From contig OY978527.1 in the NCBI GenBank assembly GCA_963854835.1, positions 42,668,040 to 42,732,039 on the forward strand: DNA of 64,000 nucleotides. Reading direction: 5' to 3'. Below, in pieces: positions 61,231 through 64,000 of the stretch. This DNA comes from Megamerina dolium. Taxonomy: Eukaryota; Arthropoda; Insecta; Diptera; Megamerinidae. The notes under the pieces were generated by a model. The model worked only from the letters and a program-made list of their open reading frames with translations. It made no database searches and was not told the DNA's origin. Numbering within the stretch: the first letter of the stretch is position 1; every line of letters starts with the position of its first letter. A program made the translations under genes and the position numbers.

Positions 61231-62399
61231 GTGAATTTATTATGTAAAGTATTACTTTGTGGAACAAATATGAATAGTAAAATCGAATACGAGAGAGCGG
61301 TAGGTCAACAATAAGTTTCTTATGCTCTCACATTATGTATGCTTTTATATGAAATATATAGCAGTATTTTAACGTATTGTTTTCTACAATGCGAAAATTG
61401 AATTAAACTTTGATTCTCTTTATCCTTTGTGTGAGTTTTCAATGACCGAAGCTTTTTGGGACACAAGTTCAAGGAGATTTTGAGAGATAGTTTTTTGAAT
61501 GAATATTACTAGTTTTATTTCCCACTTCTCAAGAGTGTTTAATTTCACAATGTGTCATTTTATTTAATTTCATTCTCTCTTCTTTGTACTTTTTACTCGA
61601 TGTCCCAGTTTCTGGTCTTTCCCTATATAATATTCCATACATATTTGTTGCATTTTCATCATTTCCTTCCTTCCTTTCTTCCTTCCTATAGCACTTTATG
61701 AAAATATGTGGCAGTGTGTCATTTGTAATAAACAATTGTACACATTTTCTCATTATTTCTCTGCCTCTTTAAAAACAGAAAAAAAGCGCAGCACTCATAC
61801 TTGTTTCATTGTTATGATTATTGTTATTGCTTCTGCTGCTGCTGGTAATACTTTTGTTGGGCTTTTGTCAGCATCACCTTTTCGTTTGCATCATCGCTAT
61901 CATCATAATCGTACTTATAAATCATACAAATTTGTTGTTTTTTTCAGTTGGTTGCATCTTCGTTCATTTTGTGCATTCTTTCAATATCTCTTATTATTCG
62001 AAGAATAATAAGTACATGTTTAGCTTACCTACAGATTAACTACACTTGTCTGTATGTTACTTGAATTGATTTATCAAATTTTTTGATCATCAATTATTTT
62101 TAGATAAAAGGTGAATTAAAAAAGAATTTACGTTATTTTTGCTAGTAGTTATTGGCTTATATTTCCTTTAAACTTTCTAAAGGGATTAAATATTTGACCC
62201 AAAGTAGCGGTAAATTAATTAATGGTAGTCCGTCTACTTCGGAGAATACCGTAGAAATAAATTTTCTCAGACACTCAGCCAGGAGATGACCATTACATTT
62301 ATTAGGATACTTGATCCGATGAAAAGTGAACCCCGTGAACCCTTTTATCTGAAAGACTTGCAAAAATTGGGGATATTAGTTAGCCCTCAATCTCAGTAA
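61231..62399. other. Spacer
   Basis: No gene recognised. A TTCC-rich patch lies at 61662-61688. Plus-strand frames near 61706-62039 have Val/Ile/His-rich strings from GTT/ATC trinucleotide-like DNA and no motif. The left edge of LINE-derived DNA may begin near 62160. Confidence 0.5.
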
Positions 62400-62700
62400 T
62401 TAATTTCTCGACTCTGTTAAAGTAAGCTTCAATAATGTTTTTTATTCGCTTCTCTCAGACTTAGACAGATGCGAAGAAAGTGTTTCACCATTTTTTCCTC
62501 CACTTTGTAACCACAACTCCTGCAAAAGCCTCTGTGGAGACATGGTATGATAAAATGCACCATGAGCACTCCTACAAAAGTTTTGAGATCTCCACTACTA
62601 ACTCTTAAAAGAGTGTTAGCTTTTCGTTGGTTTAGCTTGAGCCACAACAGTGGTCCACATACTGTGATCATTGTCTGATTATACACATGGTTTTTTCCGA
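62400..62700 (-). mobile_element. RNase H-type LINE 3' fragment (Cys/His tail)
   Basis: The minus-strand frame 62686-62429 encodes LWLKLNQRKANTLLRVSSGD, FVGVLMVHFI (compare LVGLLTGH), then FCRSCGYKVEEKMVKHFLRI with the C..C and H..C pattern found at the C-terminus of R1/Jockey/I-type ORF2. It is followed by a segment after a stop that resembles the end region (LTNIPNFCKSF). No RT or RNase H is visible. It is dead and strongly 5'-truncated; the clade is uncertain. Confidence 0.55.
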
Positions 62701-64000
62701 GAGAGTAAGCTCTCTGATATGTGTCATTCGTGTGATTTGTGCAACTAGCATATATTTCAAAGACATTTTATATTTTTATTCTATCAAATGAAATGCCTAC
62801 TCCTATACGTATATTGATTTTAGATCCCCCCAACATGACGGTGAGTTTACACCCTGCTAGAAAAGCATCAGCTTCACATACTTATTCTTTCACAAAATGT
62901 GCAAGTATATAAGATAAATTCAATAATATTTTAACCTATCATAATTTCATATTCCACAAATATACCATTTAAATCATTATTATTTAATTTTTTTTTACTA
63001 TTAAACTTAATTTAAAGATATAATCATAAAGATTGAAATAGAAGAAGGAGCTAGAACTTTAGCAAATACAATTTTTTAGTTCAGTGGTCTAATTGCACAA
63101 AATACGTGTCATTTTGCGTTAGTAACGTTTCATAAAATCTGAAGTTTATTTCTTTGTGACAAAACAGCATATAAATTGTATTCCAACGAATGAAATGCTA
63201 ATTATGAGAAGGAAGATAAAACAAGCCATCAACTATTTTAAAATATTTTCTCTGTGAAGAATTTTATTTCACATATTTCACATACCGAAAAATTTGGTAC
63301 AATTAAGTTTTTAACATTCCAGCATTTGTGTTGCTTAATTTCGATATACAAGTACGATATATGAACTATGTAAAAACAAGTTCAAGATTTTCTTTGATTT
63401 AATTCTTTTTAATTGATTTAATTGCAATTTAATTAAGTTCATTCCAAAATGTAACAATAATTAAATAATTGTTTATTTAATGTAAGATTATCTAGGGTCA
63501 ATTTTATGTTTTCTTTAGTTCATTCATTGGAATTGATTTAGATGTACATTCTTCATCATATTTTTAAAAAAGTTTAACTTTAGAATTGTTCATAGAAATT
63601 TCACCATTTTATTTTTGCCATAATAATTCTGTTCAACTATAAACCAAGAACAAATGAAAGCCTAATAAAATCATAACGAATTCTATGACTTTATAAAAAT
63701 TCCAAAACGGCCATAATACGTATTTCTTTAATTTTTCAATTTGTCTTAAAACCTTGGTTGTACTATGTATTTTATGTTGTCCATTTCAATCTTTGGTTTT
63801 TTTTTTTTGTTATTTGACATATATTTCCGTATATATTAATTTTGTGGCGCACAGCTTAGTATTAACATCTTCTTCAAGGCATTAATCATGTTTTTCTTTC
63901 TAAATAGAATAAATCTATCATTAAGATTCTAATTCTATACTATTCTTATAACAAAAAATGAAATCAAAAGACTTCACTTCAATTCAAATTCATCCTTGAT
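62701..64000. other. AT-rich spacer to the window end
   Basis: Nothing recognised; simple AT-rich DNA with poly-T runs. Confidence 0.55.

Overview
This window is AT-rich, repeat-rich intergenic or intronic DNA from an insect nuclear genome. The best guess is an acalyptrate fly, possibly a tephritid fruit fly. The basis is the mix of TA, TG and CAA microsatellites, dead mariner and DD41D-type transposons, RTE-like and RNase H-bearing LINE fragments, a tRNA-headed SINE family, and two dead copies of fly housekeeping genes. No prokaryotic gene organisation is present. I see no complete, intact, recognisable protein-coding gene. Nearly all short open frames are chance ORFs in AT-rich DNA or shadows of repeats.

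Layout. 1-1875 is a broken RTE-like LINE ending in (GAT)n. 3.2-5.4 kb holds a SINE, a second RTE-like tail ending in (TAAG)n, and an internally deleted mariner with both inverted repeats. 5.4-12.8 kb is simple AT-rich DNA with a 104-bp (AT)n tract. 12,840-14,045 is a 5'-truncated LINE insertion (RNase H and CCHC tail) bounded by a 12-bp target-site duplication. 14-22.8 kb holds a 95-bp (AT)n tract, an unnamed repeat, a SINE with a 12-bp duplication, and a run of 20 C. 22.85-24.1 kb is a dead copy of the 26S proteasome subunit Rpn1 (PSMD2). 29.4-30.3 kb is a SINE beside another LINE fragment. 35.9-36.25 kb is a GC-richer island that may be a solo LTR. 36.8-38.1 kb is a dispersed 'TATACCCTGC' repeat with a long GTCC tract and a regular ~150-bp internal period. 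38.1-39.3 kb is a DD41D-type transposon copy.

41.5-42.8 kb is a SINE (12-bp duplication) abutting a dead copy of the mitochondrial amidoxime-reducing component (mARC, MOSC domain). 43.2-43.55 kb is a third RTE tail. 46.2-47.7 kb carries two SINE fragments, then a possible promoter and two small exon-like segments joined by consensus splice sites in compatible phase. This is the best candidate for a live gene. 52.7-54.9 kb has a degenerate SINE, a mariner N-terminal relic and the second copy of the unnamed repeat. 57.9-58.25 kb is a chimeric SINE. 61.17 kb has an Inr/DPE-like core promoter followed by a good splice donor. 62.4-62.7 kb is a further LINE tail.

The pieces do not form a pathway. 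The two gene copies read through without visible introns. Both they and the SINEs are consistent with reverse transcription by LINE machinery, and the LINE fragment and two SINEs share 12-bp target duplications. Assignments rest on reading by eye; no database search was run.
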